A stretch of 64,000 bases of DNA from positions 22,878,001 to 22,942,000 of the forward strand of contig OX579635.1 in assembly GCA_951230915.1 (NCBI GenBank), in the 5' to 3' direction. Numbering within the stretch: the first letter of the stretch is position 1; each line of letters begins with the position of its first letter. Of the stretch, positions 12,701-24,594 are shown one piece after another. Position numbers and translations under genes: made by a program. Below the pieces are notes generated by a model that saw nothing but the letters and a program-made list of their open reading frames with translations, searched no databases and was not told where the DNA came from. Origin of the DNA: Antitrichia curtipendula (lineage: Eukaryota; Streptophyta; Bryopsida; Hypnales; Leucodontaceae).

Positions 12701-15151
12701 AGAATCATCACAAATGTCATTGGTAAAAAGAATCCAAGTTCCTTGTCAAAATGTTCAAACCATATGTAAGTTCATTCTGTAACACCCACTGAAAGGACAA
12801 ATGAGTGTAGTTCATAAGTTAAGCTTGTCTTAGTACAGGTAGAACCTCTCTCTCTTAGTGCATTCTCTCTTATTGCATAATATGCAATAAGAGAGTTTGC
12901 CGACAGTAGGTGGGCCTGCACGTGATTCAAGATGGAAAGCTAAATTAAATGTTTATAGTACTTGTGGCCTCTCTAAATGCATAAACCTCTCTTAGTGCAT
13001 AGTCCCAGCACCATAGGTTCTACTTGTACCATTTTCAACGACATTTTAGCATCTTTTTTTTAGTGCTTTTCCAACGACTTTGATTTGTCAACCACTAAGA
13101 GGACCACTACACTAAAACAGAAAAAGCATTTGTCATGAGAACATGAGAACTTTATGGTAATAAAAGAGTTTTATTTTGCACCGACATGCCAAGCAGAGCT
13201 TCCATATCTTCTTCCTCGTCCTTGGATACCAGTTCTTCATCATCCACAGCGGCCATTTCCTCTGTTTCTTCTTCGTCCATTTCCACGTCCTCCTCTTCTT
13301 CCTCTTCAAAGAATTCTTCCACGTTCACCACTCTTGCAGGCAATTTTGGTGCCGGTGCCTTTGTTGGCGCTGCCTTCCTGTTTTCCTGCATTTCACGGCA
13401 TTTACAGCATTCAGGACATTTCAAAGAACATTTCAGAAAATTGGCTTCACAAGAAACTCGGACAGAGAATCATTGTAACTAGAAGAAAATCTGTATGATT
13501 CGGACAGAGAAATCTTTCATTTTCTTCCCATCTCATCTCTCAACATTTTTACTGATTCAGAACCGTGCATGAAAATGATCGAAAACCATGAAGCATCGAG
13601 TACCAAAGTAGTCACAAATTTTAATCACATTGCTGAAGAATAGACAAAAGTCACGTTTTCAGCATACTTGAATGCGTTTCATCCTTGAATGCGTCCTAAA
13701 AATGTTCATCATCATCCAGTGATGCTGGTTCTCTTAGGGTTTAAGGAATGTGTGAGCTTGAATCAAAAAGTGCCATTAATCTGAAGTTTGGGGGAACAAT
13801 ATTACCATTCAAAATTTGCAGACAGTGGAAATGATGAGAGATGGTGAACACAAGTTAATCAATCACCTGTGCCCACAATTGCATCTCCACGACATCGATT
13901 CCAGTCACTCGAGGTGTCCGGCCATGGTAATTCTTACAAAGCTTGGAAACGGAATTCAGCAGCCGGTTCCTGCAAAACCCAGATGATTCAAAAACCATCC
14001 AAAAGCACTTGCAAAAACTTAAAAGTCATACATTAGAACCAGTGAGAGGGTTTTCTCTCTGGTTTCAAAAAGCATGTGTCACCTGCTTATTGATTCAGAG
14101 CTAATCCTACTTCCTTGGAAAACAAAAGCATACAAAATTGAGATTATTGCTTGATTCACCCCTCAGATCATCACTCAAACCAGTTGAATTTCCTCACAAA
14201 ATTCTCAAAGGTAGAATATGGATTATTGACATTTTCTTAAACAGTATGCAGTTGCATTGTTACACTGATCTCTTTTTGAGAGTTCAAAACCGAAGGAAAA
14301 TTACACTATTTTCTAAGAACAGATTTGGCGATTAAATAAGAAGAAATTACCGGTCATCTACACTGCGCATTGACCATTGTGTAGAAGATCCAGAGGGTTT
14401 CTGTAACTTCACGTCAAAGCTCTGCGCAAGAACAAGTAAAAAAAAGACGATGTAAGCGAGAATTCGAAGCTTGGATTTCTGATGCAATAAAATGAGAAAA
14501 ACGGTTTCAATGTCAAAGGAATGGAGAGTAGGTAGACCAGAGTGAAGGTGCGCCCGCTCTTGTCATCCAGAACTCCTTCAACTTTGTTCAAATGACTCAA
14601 CTTGTACACTTTCTCAACCTGGCATCCAGTGTGCACCAATCCACCATCTCATCAAACCACACAATCATAATAAGTTGGCAAAATCTATCACTAATAACAA
14701 AGAATTTTCTCTTTTAGAGAGTATGCTCAAATTTTCAAGAGAAGAAAAAAAATCCCTGATTATGATTATGATAGAGTGGCAAACCTTGAGCCCAGTGGCA
14801 GAGTCCGTCACCACTTGCAGCAGAACTTTCATCTTCTTGGTCACTGGAGAGGGCTTCACTGCAATTGGTACCCCCACAACACTACTTTCAAACTTTGCAA
14901 TTCCTTGCCAATCAGTAGAATCACATTCAGTGTGCTTGTATGTGAAGAATCCGAGCTATGGTTGAAAATGGGTGTGCACCTGTGAGTGCGAGGATACGTT
15001 GTAAGCTGGACGTTGTAGAGCGAGAACGACGACCTCCGGTTGAGCTTACAGTGCTCTTTTCCACATAAAATGCCATGTGCACATGCTCCGAGGATCCAAG
15101 CTTCCTCTGCACCTCGCTCCGCAAATCCTCGTCATACGAAAATTCTGCCAT
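3710..15151 (-). CDS. SEC3: Exocyst complex component SEC3, 25 coding exons
   Basis: The spliced product is 914 aa, close to the roughly 890 aa of plant SEC3. SEC3 is the exocyst subunit that marks sites of vesicle tethering at the plasma membrane. Exons, high to low: 15151-14980, 14858-14785, 14618-14538, 14421-14351, 13969-13867, 13385-13186, 12447-12330, 11494-11390, 10580-10479, 10089-9952, 9653-9525, 9278-9198, 9010-8936, 8397-8212, 8037-7926, 7682-7615, 7066-6896, 6753-6680, 6520-6436, 5963-5866, 5727-5619, 5418-5346, 4913-4816, 4398-4306, 3838-3710. Every junction keeps phase. Recognisable SEC3 blocks include [10 protein letters not shown] in the N-terminal PH-like membrane-binding domain, [52 protein letters not shown] and QFERLF. 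An acidic stretch lies near residues 185-225. Intron 11 is GC-AG. Exons 3, 6 and 22 use GTC donors and are the least certain. Confidence 0.95.
10193..10380. mobile_element. CACTA-type MITE in SEC3 intron 9
   Basis: The left end reads CACTACAAGAAATCCG. The right end is an eroded inverted copy (CGGGTTTCTTATAATGTAG). Inner arms around GACATCCAATGCAACAACCC pair with a block near 10300-10330, so most of the segment can fold back. CACTACAAGAAA is the usual end of plant CACTA elements. Confidence 0.55.
10890..10935 (-). repeat. Degenerate retroelement 3' end
   Basis: This is a weak minus-strand copy of the family end seen more clearly at 30029-30067. A T-rich tail is followed by a diverged AAATGGAAACCC block. 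It lies just beyond a G10 run near 10882. Confidence 0.25.
11307..11345 (+). repeat. Non-LTR retroelement 3' end
   Basis: The motif GCAATGAAATTCCATTTCAT is followed by TTGTAAG and an A-rich tail. It matches copies at 25709-25830, 28792-28920, 29860-30067, 30455-30499, 30634-30690, 32060-32092, 34947-34992 and 45636-45720. Confidence 0.45.
11763..11980. mobile_element. Full-length hairpin MITE in SEC3 intron 7
   Basis: The outer arms (GTGGGAGCACCCCAAACC and its inverted partner ending GGTGCTCCTAC) continue into inner arms around TAGATGTAG..AGATAGCTTAT. Only about 18 nt remain as a loop. Nearly the whole 218 bp is self-complementary. No clear target-site duplication is seen, so the superfamily is open. 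Confidence 0.6.
12836..13026. mobile_element. Emigrant/pogo-like (Tc1-mariner) MITE in SEC3 intron 6
   Basis: The inverted ends CAGGTAGAACC and GGTTCTACTTG are each flanked by TA. The subterminal regions carry CTCTCTCTTAGTGCA-type blocks in both orientations. The end sequence resembles the CAGTARAACCTCTAT ends of plant Emigrant elements, and the TA duplication fits that superfamily. Confidence 0.6.
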
Positions 15152-16786
15152 CGCTGTTGTAATTGCAATAATCTCCTTCTCTCACACACCTTGCGCTTGT
15201 ATAAGCACTCTACGTGTGTTTCCTACTTCCCCAATTGCGTTGATTTCGAGTGTCTTCAAACATGTTACCGATAGCGCTCGCAATCCCCACGTCAATGTCT
15301 TGTGATTCTCACAAATCGTGAATTCGCAGACGAGAGCTAAACCCTGAATTCAAGATGGAGATGCGAAGCCACAGCAACCCGAGTTCGGTCACAATCAACG
15401 ATCACAACGAAGAGTAAAGAGACCATACTCGCAACAAGGACAGCTTAATTCTCACACCTTGCGCTTGAAAAAACAGTCTACGGGTGTTTCATCCTCCCCC
15501 AATGGCGTAAATTTCAAGTGTCTGCAAACATGTTACCGACAAGCCACACTTCGATGTCCATTGATTCTCCCAAATCGCTCTGAATTGAATTCGCACTCAA
15601 GAGCTCAACCCTGAAATCAGGATGGAGGTCCGAAGCCACAGCAATCGCAGGAGCGAGCTCAATGATCACAACGAGAGCACAGTAATGATACTCGCAACAA
15701 GGACAGCTCAAATGAGTAACTTACTTGTTTGCTCAAGCCTCTTGCAGCGAAGCTTCCCAGAGAAACATGCGCCTCGAGGAATAGACAAGAATCGCCAAGC
15801 TCGTCCACCCAGCAGCTCCACAGAGCTCACTGACTTCAAACTACCCCAGAAAATTTGCAATCTGGAAGGTGCAAATTCGTCCGGAAGATTCCAAGCGAAG
15901 AAATTACTGAGTCAGAAGCGAGGTTTCGCACTCGTGTTTCGACGAAAGGCGCAAGGGTGATGATGCGCACTGCAATTTAGATCCTCAAAATGACGAGTGC
16001 GAGGAAGGTGATTGCAATTTGTTTGCATAATTGAGGACTTCCGATGTTGACCATTTCCTTTCGCTCCGCGAAATGGTAAACAGATTCGTCAACTTTGCTG
16101 CGGTGGTCATTTCCACGTGCACGTGGTCGTGTCCGTCACTTTTCGTCATGGTGTCGTGTGGGTCAGACGGAACAGTAGTGTCGTCGAAATTCTACAATTT
16201 CAGTCGTGTTCTTGAGACTGAAGTGATTCTGAAGAGTGGAGCCTGCCATTGATTTGCAGGATGCTGTGAGTGAGATCGCGGTTGCGGATCCTGGAACTCG
16301 GAGTTCTTGTCGACGTAATACGTGTGTAGGATTTGGGGTTTAGGGTTTAGGGTTGATTGGGATACAGCGATGTCAGATGCAGAGGTTTTGGGATTATCTG
16401 AGCTTGAGAATGTGTAGAATGCGACACGATGCTTTCTTGGAAATTTCTCTATGTAATGCTTTGCGCAAGATGGTAGAGTGTACGATAGACGACGTCTCTA
16501 GGGGGACGTTTTTGCAGAGGATTATGAAATTTCAGTTGCAAGAAGTCTATTCAATGAAGAGAGCTTGCTGGCTTTGCACTCGACATCGGGATGTGACATT
16601 TCAGCCCGTGTGCTGTTCAAGTGGGCGAATTGAATCCTTAGTTACAGACTGGTCAAGTCATGGCCGCCATTTCCTCACCAAAATTAATGCTGCCCATCCT
16701 ACTTGTAGGAGCGGGAGATGTAAGTATCCCCTTGTGTCGAGTGTTTTTTCAAGCAATTGTGTGGAAGCGCAAGAAATTTTCCAATT
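15152..16786. promoter_or_regulatory. Head-to-head intergenic region of SEC3 and the B3 gene
   Basis: The start codons of the two divergent genes are 1.6 kb apart. Next to SEC3 lies a diverged tandem duplication of about 270 bp (roughly 15175-15449 and 15450-15714). Each unit contains CACCTTGCGCTTG, AAACATGTTACCGA and CTCGCAACAAGGACAGCT. A telobox-like GTTTAGGGTTTAGGGTTG lies at 16336-16353, upstream of the B3 gene. Transcription start sites were not resolved. Confidence 0.5.
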
Positions 16787-19700
16787 ATGGACGACACAGC
16801 AGACAAGCAGGGTGGTGAGAGACTGGGGGCTTGTGTGCAATGCGTAGAGAGATGTCAAAGAGAGCACCGTGCCGCTGGCGGAGGAGGCCAGTTCGCATCG
16901 TCAGTTCGGCATCCGAGTTTCCTTCGAACGGTGTTGGAGCATAACGTGCGACAGAACATGGTAAATTGATCCAAGTCCTGGAACTTCTTATTCCCTGTTT
17001 CAGCATTTCATTTGAGGTTAACTCTCTCTGATTCTCAAAGAACTTCGGAGATCTTTTTGTGCACAATTATAAGGAGGGCATGTTGCTTCAACTGCCATGG
17101 GGATCGACATTCGACAGGGTTTCAAACCACTGGCTCCCTGTAAATTACTTGGAATGCTAGGTTAACTCTCTCTGATTCTTAAGCAATTTCGGAGCTCTTT
17201 TGCGCACAATTCCAAAGAGGGCATGTTGCTTCAACTGCTATGGCGATCGACAGGGTTTCAAACTACTGGCTCGCTGTGAATTACATGCTATGAAGTTAAC
17301 TCTCTCTGATACTTAGCAATTTCGGAGCTCTTTTGCGCACAATTTCAAAGAGGGCATGTTTGCTTCAACTGCCATGTCGATCGATAGGCTTTCAAATCAC
17401 TTACTCCCTGTGAATTACTTGAAATACTTACAGAAACATGATGCCTGTTTAGAATGTCAGCTATATATCTCGTAGCGAAGTATACGCAACGTTGCCCTAT
17501 TTTCTACTCCTGCATGACTCAGTGACTGAAGTTGAACTTCTGTGGCGTTCCAATTGTTCCCCTGCAGGCAATTCCAAAGGCGTTTGTGCAAATGCACGGA
17601 AAATCCTTGCCTGGCACCACGGTAGACTTGGAGGGCGCAAACGGGAAGATATGGCTGGTAACCGTAGTAAACTCCTCCACAGGAACAGCAGTCTTTCGCC
17701 TCGGTTGGCATGTCTTCGCCGAGGACAACAACTTAAAACTCGGCGATGGAATTCTCTTCACCATGGTTGCCAAAAACCGCTTCACAGTTCGCGTCTTCAG
17801 CAAGTATGGCATGGAGACTCTGAACCCCACCAACGCCATCAGCCACGACTCCACACAAACTCCCAATGTTCGTGCATCCCATTTGGCTGTCAGTGACAAT
17901 GAATTCACACGCAGTGGTGGTAGCAAGAATGGTCGAGAGCCTGGGATCCGTGGCGGCCATGACGCATCTATTCAAGAAATCATTCAGCATGCGCATGATT
18001 ACCCAGCAGGAGAGGATTCTGTTCGGCGAAGGGGTAGTGGTAAGCCCCGGCGTCCCAAGCGTCACAGAAAGAGTCCAGATGCTCAGCAAGGCAAGCATGT
18101 GGAAGTTCCTGGCGCAAACTCCACTTTGTTTGCGTCACGGAGGCGGATTGTTACGAATGAGGAGCGTAAGAGGGCGCTGGAGGAGTCTCGTAAGATTGTG
18201 GCGACGCTGGCGAGGCCGAGCATCGAGGTGGTGATGATGCCGTCGCACGTGTACCGCGGGTTCTGGCTGGTATAGAAATGTTGAACGCCATCACCCTTGC
18301 TGCTGTTGATCTCTTCTTCTTTATTTTCTTTTTAGCAAATGAAAGAGGATTCTAATGTACCAAAGAATTCATTTTATTTGGGTACTGGAAATTGATTTGA
18401 AACCGACACTTGAATAGATGTTCAAGCGGTTTTACATAATTTCAGAGCTCTAGCGTCGGCAGATCTCTCAAGTTGAGACTCATGTTTTTTTAGGTCATAT
18501 AATAGGGATGTGCTTTTGTCCAAGTTTTTCCACATTTTGCTTACTGCATGCAGTGCTCTCATGATGTGAATCTTTATGTTTTTCAACGGTGGAGTTCATC
18601 CTGAAGTTGTTCACAGTGAGGGTGTTGATCTTAATTTGTTGAAAAATTGTGGGTGAATGCCAGGATAAGATGTCGGCATGCCGGTTTTGATGGTTCAATT
18701 ACATACCTGAGGACAACGCAAACATGAATCCTGATGATGTGAATTATTTAGAGTTAATCTTGAAGTCATTCAAAGTGGATGGTGTGGATCTCAACTTGTG
18801 AAAAAGTTATGAGTGAATCTATAATGAAGAATGCTACGATAAGACGCTGGCAAGCCTATTTTTGTGGTTCAATAACAAATGTGAGGATAACGTCAACATG
18901 AATCTCCAAGCTGTTCATTTTCAAACTATGAATCAAGGGGGGCTAACTATATCTTTCTGATTTACAATGAACACTATCTGTTGATGAAAAGACTTGATCT
19001 ATGCAGAGCATTCCGCATGAATTCTCCAAACAACATTTACCTTACAAGAGGATGTACATCACTCTTCGAGATGCACAAGGCGAGGATTGGGAAGCTCAGT
19101 ATATTGGTGATGTCGATCACAATGGGCTTAGTGGCGGTTGGGCCGTGTTCAGCAAGGACCATTGCTTGGAGGAGGGTGATGTGTGCGTTTTTGAGCTTGT
19201 GGACTCCAAGAGATTCATCTTCCATGTTCACATTTGTAGAGTCGTGGAGGTCCCTTCCGTTCCTACTAGGCGAGGCCCTGATGGATGGGAAGTGACTTAC
19301 AACATCATCAAACCTGACCCTCTCTTGCCGGATCTGAATGACTTGGCGACGCTTGAACCCGATGTTGATGCTCCTCCAACCGTTAAGCAGAGCCACTTGG
19401 AAGATGAATTGGAGGAGATGATTCAAAGTGGCGAGTTCTCAAATTTGCGAAGGGAGGAGTACGACTCCTTGCCAAACAAGATTCGTGCCTTGGTTGAGAA
19501 TAGCATGAACGACTTGGCGAAGCCTGAACCTGATGCTACTCCGACAATTAAGCGGAACCACTTGACATATGAATTGCAAGAGATGATTCGGAGTGGCGAG
19601 TTCTTGAATATGCGGAGGGAGGAGTACGACTCTTTGCCGAGCAAGATTCGTGCCTTGGCAGAGAATAGCATGAACGACTTCAATGAGGATGTGAAACCTG

Positions 19701-20796
19701 ATGTTACGGGAAATTCTAACCAGTTTAAGCGACCTAACACGCCCTTCAACATTTCAAGTGACGTCTCTATTGTCAAGGCCGAGGCCAAGGATGTGCACTC
19801 TATGGCACCCAACTATCGTCCAACAGGTGAGCTCTTGTCAATACCAAACGACTCCTTCGACTTGTTTGTTGAAGAATAGCGATGTTTGATTTTGCAACCA
19901 AATTGGTATTCCATTTCAGCTCTTAGGGTTACCATGCATAACATTCTTTACCACGCTTGAAGTGGGTCTTGCATCCCTCTAGCCCTTAAACGACTCTAAG
20001 GTCAAGAAGTGACCAATGGACGACTTGACTATTCAAAGAATGAACCTCTTGGTCCAATAGTCCAAGCATTTTGGTGACTACCTTGGTCATGGAGAGCAAC
20101 GTCCTTTTTAAGGGCTAGATTTGCAATCTGATTTCTAAACAATTGAGATCTTGGTGTATCATGCATCACATTCTTACTAGACTTGAAATGTCGCTTGCAA
20201 CCCAGATTTGCAACTTCACCTTGATGGACGCTTGAAAGGGGAAAGATGCCTTGTCATTCACTTTTATTCACATGAACGTCGGTTGCATTGTTATCTGAAC
20301 TAGCGTCGGTTACACAACCCGAGGTTATATATTTACACAACCGATTAATATCCCACCTGGCTTGTGTGTGACCCAATTGTACAAAAAAATATCTTTTCAA
20401 CTTTTTCACTGTTTCGCATGCTTGTTGTGTGGCCCCCTTCCAGGTGTCCAAGTGAAAGCCGAACCCATGTACATCGTGAAAACGGAGGACGTGTCTACTA
20501 GAGGGGAGCTCTCCCCGGTGGCAGTGTACAGTCGCCGGCGCAGGAAAGAGGGATCCAACAGTGTTGCGAATTCCATGAGTACTGAAGGGGGGGACGAGAG
20601 AGTGTGGTACCCGGTGATTCGGATGCTGAGCAAGCGGCAGCGTGAGGGCCAAGCAGAGAAGGAGTTTTTGGTGGAAATCATGGGGACGGTGCCGGAGAAT
20701 GAGCGCAGCAGTCGTGTTGAGCAAGGTCCGGATGGGTTCTGGTGGGTGCCGAGCAGCCAATTCTCCTCGGATCGTTCAGGTTGCTTCTTTCGGTAG
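16787..20796 (+). CDS. Protein with two B3 DNA-binding domains (REM-like), four exons
   Basis: Exons 16787-16960, 17568-18269, 19007-19826 and 20444-20796 join in phase to give 682 aa. Three donors are clear (ATG/GTAAAT, CTG/GTATAG, ACAG/GTGAGC). The first B3 domain covers about residues 36-135 and crosses intron 1 (VRQNM then AIPKAF). The second covers about 275-375 and crosses intron 2 at the same place (YRGFWL then SIPHEF), as expected from a domain duplication. The middle linker is basic, with a KPRRPKRHRK patch. Residues 422-476 are duplicated in tandem at 477-518. VKAE and VKTE sites (VKAE twice, VKTE once) fit the SUMO consensus. The N-terminus has C16-x2-C19-x3-C23. B3 proteins act as nuclear transcription factors; the targets here are unknown. 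The start ATG is the first in frame, at 16787. Confidence 0.85.
17017..17430 (+). repeat. Three tandem repeats in intron 1 of the B3 gene
   Basis: Units begin near 17017, 17161 and 17295, each about 134-144 bp. Each starts with GTTAACTCTCTCTGAT and contains GAGGGCATGTT and GCTTCAACTGC. Copies 2 and 3 are the more alike. Confidence 0.8.
18560..18905 (+). repeat. Diverged tandem duplication in intron 2 of the B3 gene
   Basis: Two units of about 170 bp share GATGATGTGAAT, GGTTCAAT.ACA, TGAGGA.AACG and CAACATGAATC-like blocks. Confidence 0.6.
19394..19680 (+). repeat. In-frame 165-bp tandem duplication in the B3 gene
   Basis: The two units encode near-identical charged segments: HLEDELEEMIQSGEF then HLTYELQEMIRSGEF, each followed by RREEYDSLP.KIRAL.ENSMND. 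The frame is preserved, and the substitutions are partly conservative. Confidence 0.85.
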
Positions 20797-21544
20797 CTGC
20801 TGAACAGGCAGCAATTGCAAAAGGAAGCAAAGCGACTTGACTTGAATCTGGATGTGGTTTGTAAATATGGAAGTACTAGAAAACGGAACCTGTGATTGCA
20901 ATGCAACAATCATCACCAACATCACCAAAAAATGGTTTCCTCAAGCTGCCAGCAGGTTTCATCGAGAAGATGTTCGGATGTCGTTGCTGTTTTAGCAAGA
21001 ACAAAAGAAAGAAAAAACGGTGAGGGTGAGAACGTGACAGATGAGGAACATGACACTGTTTGCATTTTTAATATAAGTGATAGTTTGAGATGCGTTTTTA
21101 TTATCCTCATTTTCTTGTTTTCAAGACTGGCATTGTTGCCTAGACGTTGACGCCGTGCTTGCTGAAGGTTTCTTTCGAGAATTGAGCTGTTTGTGATAGC
21201 TGTCTGACGAAGCAGCAGCAAGTGCTAAACCAAATCGAAATGTGGCTGTGCTTTGTAAGGAAGACGTGTGATTATACTTCAACATGTGAATTATCGTTAT
21301 CGTATGTGTTTAGACTGGCCTGGCCTTGGTTCCTTAGCTTTCAGTTGCCTCTGCTTAACGTACTTGCTTGAAGGTATTGAGCAGACTACACCGACCACTC
21401 AGAAAGAAAGTTCTTTTTCTTGAGTGAAACTCATTTTTTTAAGTAACCCCTTGTTGAACCAAAATTTAAAAAACAAGCATGGATAGCTTTGGAAATTAAA
21501 GTAGTGTCGTCTGCATTAATCGGATAAGTCGGTAACTGGGTTAA

Positions 21545-21848
21545 GGTATGTTTTCACTTGGTGTTTAAGAGTGTTGTTGTTGAGGGTTTTACGAACATAT
21601 TTAGATCTACTTTTGGACCAAGATTCACATTTTCTTTGGAAAGAACGGTGTGCAATGAAAGGGAAGGAGAAAAAAATCAGTCCGACTTACATAGACAATA
21701 AAGCCTAGGTGGGAGGCTAAAGGACAAATGCCATTTGGGTTGGTGGAAATTACCGGAACACAACACCTCATTTTTGTGCCAAGAGTTAAGAAACTCTTGA
21801 GGATTCACATTGCAAACATCACCCCTAACACCAAGTGCAAATATACCC
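21545..21848. mobile_element. Tourist-like (PIF/Harbinger) MITE
   Basis: The left end GGTATGTTTTCACTTGGTGT and the right end, inverted GGGTATATTTGCACTTGGTG, are both flanked by TAA. The length is 304 bp. The short ORF starting at 21728 overlaps this element and is not a gene. Confidence 0.6.
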
Positions 21849-22270
21849 TAAGTCAATGTAGCGGCAATGAGGATGTTAGATTGCTAGCAACTATTGGTGC
21901 ACAAAATAATGAAAATGGATTGCCATACCTAGAAAAATTACCTCATGACTCACCACTTGTCCACATGGAGGCACATGCAACTCTCCCAACTGGGCTTTGA
22001 ACTAAACACCAACCTGTGCCGCACACATGGTTGGAGGGTGATTAAAACTATTGCATCCTTGTACAATATTAACAGGAAATATTTATATAGTGTAAAATGT
22101 TGAGAAATTAGTGAGTGGCAATTTAATTTCACTATTCAATGTAGAAGGAATGGTTCCATCTTCTTTGAATACTCACTTCACACAGGAAAATAAAATGGTT
22201 TCTAATATGTACATATAATATAAAACAATTAGCGCATCTTGGACTAATTGAATTAACTTGTGTAGCTATA

Positions 22271-23016
22271 GATCAATTTGGTGAATTAGATAGTACAATA
22301 GTAATGCTTTGCGTAAAGATAAATTTATAACAGGAAAGATTATACTACACAAGTTAATTAAACTGGTGTAAAAATTTGAATAATGCAAAATCTTTTCATT
22401 CTAATTGAATGATTTATGAATGCTTATGCTCTAATTAGTATAATTTGGGATGAAACAGAGATGAAAGAAAATGAAAAATAGATGAAAATTGGATTGAAAT
22501 CACACTATTTGGAAAACTATGAAATTAATGTAAACCACATTATATTGATTTTGTCTAAAACTAGTGTACCATGAGGCATAGCCACAATCAAATAAAATTA
22601 AAAATAATCATCTAATTTTCTAATATTATTTTTTGTAAATTTTTTAAAATTCAATGTCTTTTATGTACAAAGGATTGCAAGGGTCTTGATACAAATGGAA
22701 AGCTTTGTGCACAAAGGAGTGCAAGGCCTTTGTTTTGTGGCATTTGAACATCTAATGTAAAACTCATGTTTTTTTCCAAAATATAAGGTAATTTAATTCA
22801 ATTTTCTAATTCATAAAAAATTTAAAATTCAATAACTTTGACACCGTAGGTCCAAAAGCGACAAAACAAAATCTATACCCCCTCTATGCATGAGAGCTTT
22901 CCAAAGGCACCATTCAAATTGTTACACCGATTTAACTAACTTGTACAGTATAAACCTTGGCATTGTAAATTTACCTTCATACAAAGCATTAGTACTATCT
23001 AATTCATTAAATTGAT
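22271..23016. mobile_element. Foldback element with about 110-bp inverted arms
   Basis: The arm at 22271-22382 is an inverted copy of 22912-23016. Shared blocks include GAATTAGATAGTAC and TAATGCTTTG. A third copy of the right-hand arm and its flank is at 40057-40182. There is no coding capacity. Confidence 0.6.
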
Positions 23017-24292
23017 TTTTTTAATCTATAATTTAAGGTATAGATATTGTGAATTACCATAGTAGTGCACCTCAAAAGTTTACATAATTTTCAATTAGTG
23101 CAAATTATTATTATGGTGAGGGACACTAATTGAATTAACTTATGAAATGTGATATGAATATGTTATTCTACACATATTTGTGTCTATGTGGTTGTATTTG
23201 ATATGCAGAAAATTAACAAAACTTTAAAACCTCTCTAGACAATATCTTCTCTCTTAGATTGTCTAGAGAATTCATGCAACTATATTTATTGGCAAAAAGT
23301 AAATTATTGATTCTTGTAGTAGGTGAATCTTGGGAGAATTAATAATAATGAAGAGTGTGACTTTATTTTCCTCTAAAATTAGTCAAGGTACAAAAAATGA
23401 ATGAAAGTAAGGATGAATGCTCTCACTACATGAATTTGTGCCGGCAAAACATGTGCTAAAATTGCCAAGGATTACTAATTCACATTATACATTTCACACA
23501 AAAAGTCCTAAATTTGAGAGACAAAAGAGCATGGAACAAGGTATAGATTTTTAATAATTTTATTCCAATTTATGAAAAAATTCAACTTTATGTAGCATGA
23601 TGAATTCATATCTATAAAAGTCAAATAATTATTAATTATATATCATTTTAAGTAAATATAGCAAAGAATACAAAAGACAATATTAACACTATAATAATAT
23701 TTTGGAAAATAATACAATTGATTATTAGCTTACATTACGAATATTTTTTTTTTAAAATTTGGACAATTAGGATTTGAGGTTAAATACTAAGACAAATCTA
23801 AATCTATAGAATATTAAATTATATTATCAACCCATGCAAATGGAATACCTTTGTTGAATAACATAACTCAAATAAGTGTTACTTTGTTAGCCTCTATTTG
23901 TTTAAGATAAAAATTTGATTATACTTTGTTTCAGGCTATTTACAATAAGATTTGACTTAATTTCTTTAATAATGTGATGAAATTCACAAAAAATTTGCAT
24001 TAGAATATTAATTTATTATTATTTTTAATTGTATCATAAACCAACAAAGGCTAAGTTTCTACAACTAGTATATGTTTGAGCAAAAATTTGCTCAAAAGTG
24101 ATACAATTTTTTTGAGATAACATTCAAAAATAGATTTCTTACACTATAATGGATGAATTTACTAAATTGGTTCAAAATCTAGGGAAGCTTTTGCTCTTTT
24201 TGGATTAATTACATACTTTCAAATGAATAAATTAATTCCTTTAATCCATCAATTTACACATTAATGTCATTAATGTTTAGAGATGTCAATAG

Positions 24293-24594
24293 CTCTACAT
24301 TAAAATTGGTAAATAGTGTTGGGTGATAATTAGTGTTGTTCCCTGTTTTTTACCTCCAACACTATTTTCCAATTTATGTGTAAATAGTGTAGGGGCACTT
24401 AACTCCCGCCGTCAAACTCTAGCCATTCCCTGGGAAACTCTAATTTCTGCCTCCAGCCGTCAAATTTTTTATTATAGAGCTAAAATAGTGTTAGAACGAA
24501 TAAATAATGTTCTAACACTAACCTTGCAAATCACAATTAGTGTTATTGTTGACAATTAGTGGAGCCAACACTATTTACCAATTTTACTGTAGTG
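24293..24594. mobile_element. CACTA-type MITE
   Basis: The right end, read inverted, begins CACTACAGTAAAATTGGTAA. The left end carries the same sequence with two or three changes (CTCTACATTAAAATTGGTAA). Both continue into ATAGTGTTGG. The flanking triplets TAG and AAG are a possible eroded 3-bp target-site duplication. Confidence 0.6.

Noticed and set aside
13154..13498. Three overlapping plus-strand ORFs rich in Ser or Phe/Leu/Pro
   Set aside because: They are antisense shadows of the acidic, low-complexity exon 6 of SEC3.
20254..20909. Two long minus-strand ORFs opposite the last B3 exon
   Set aside because: They are antisense to an exon whose frame joins in phase with the B3 gene.
21728..22000. 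90-aa ORF as a gene
   Set aside because: It starts inside the Tourist-like MITE and has no splice or family support.
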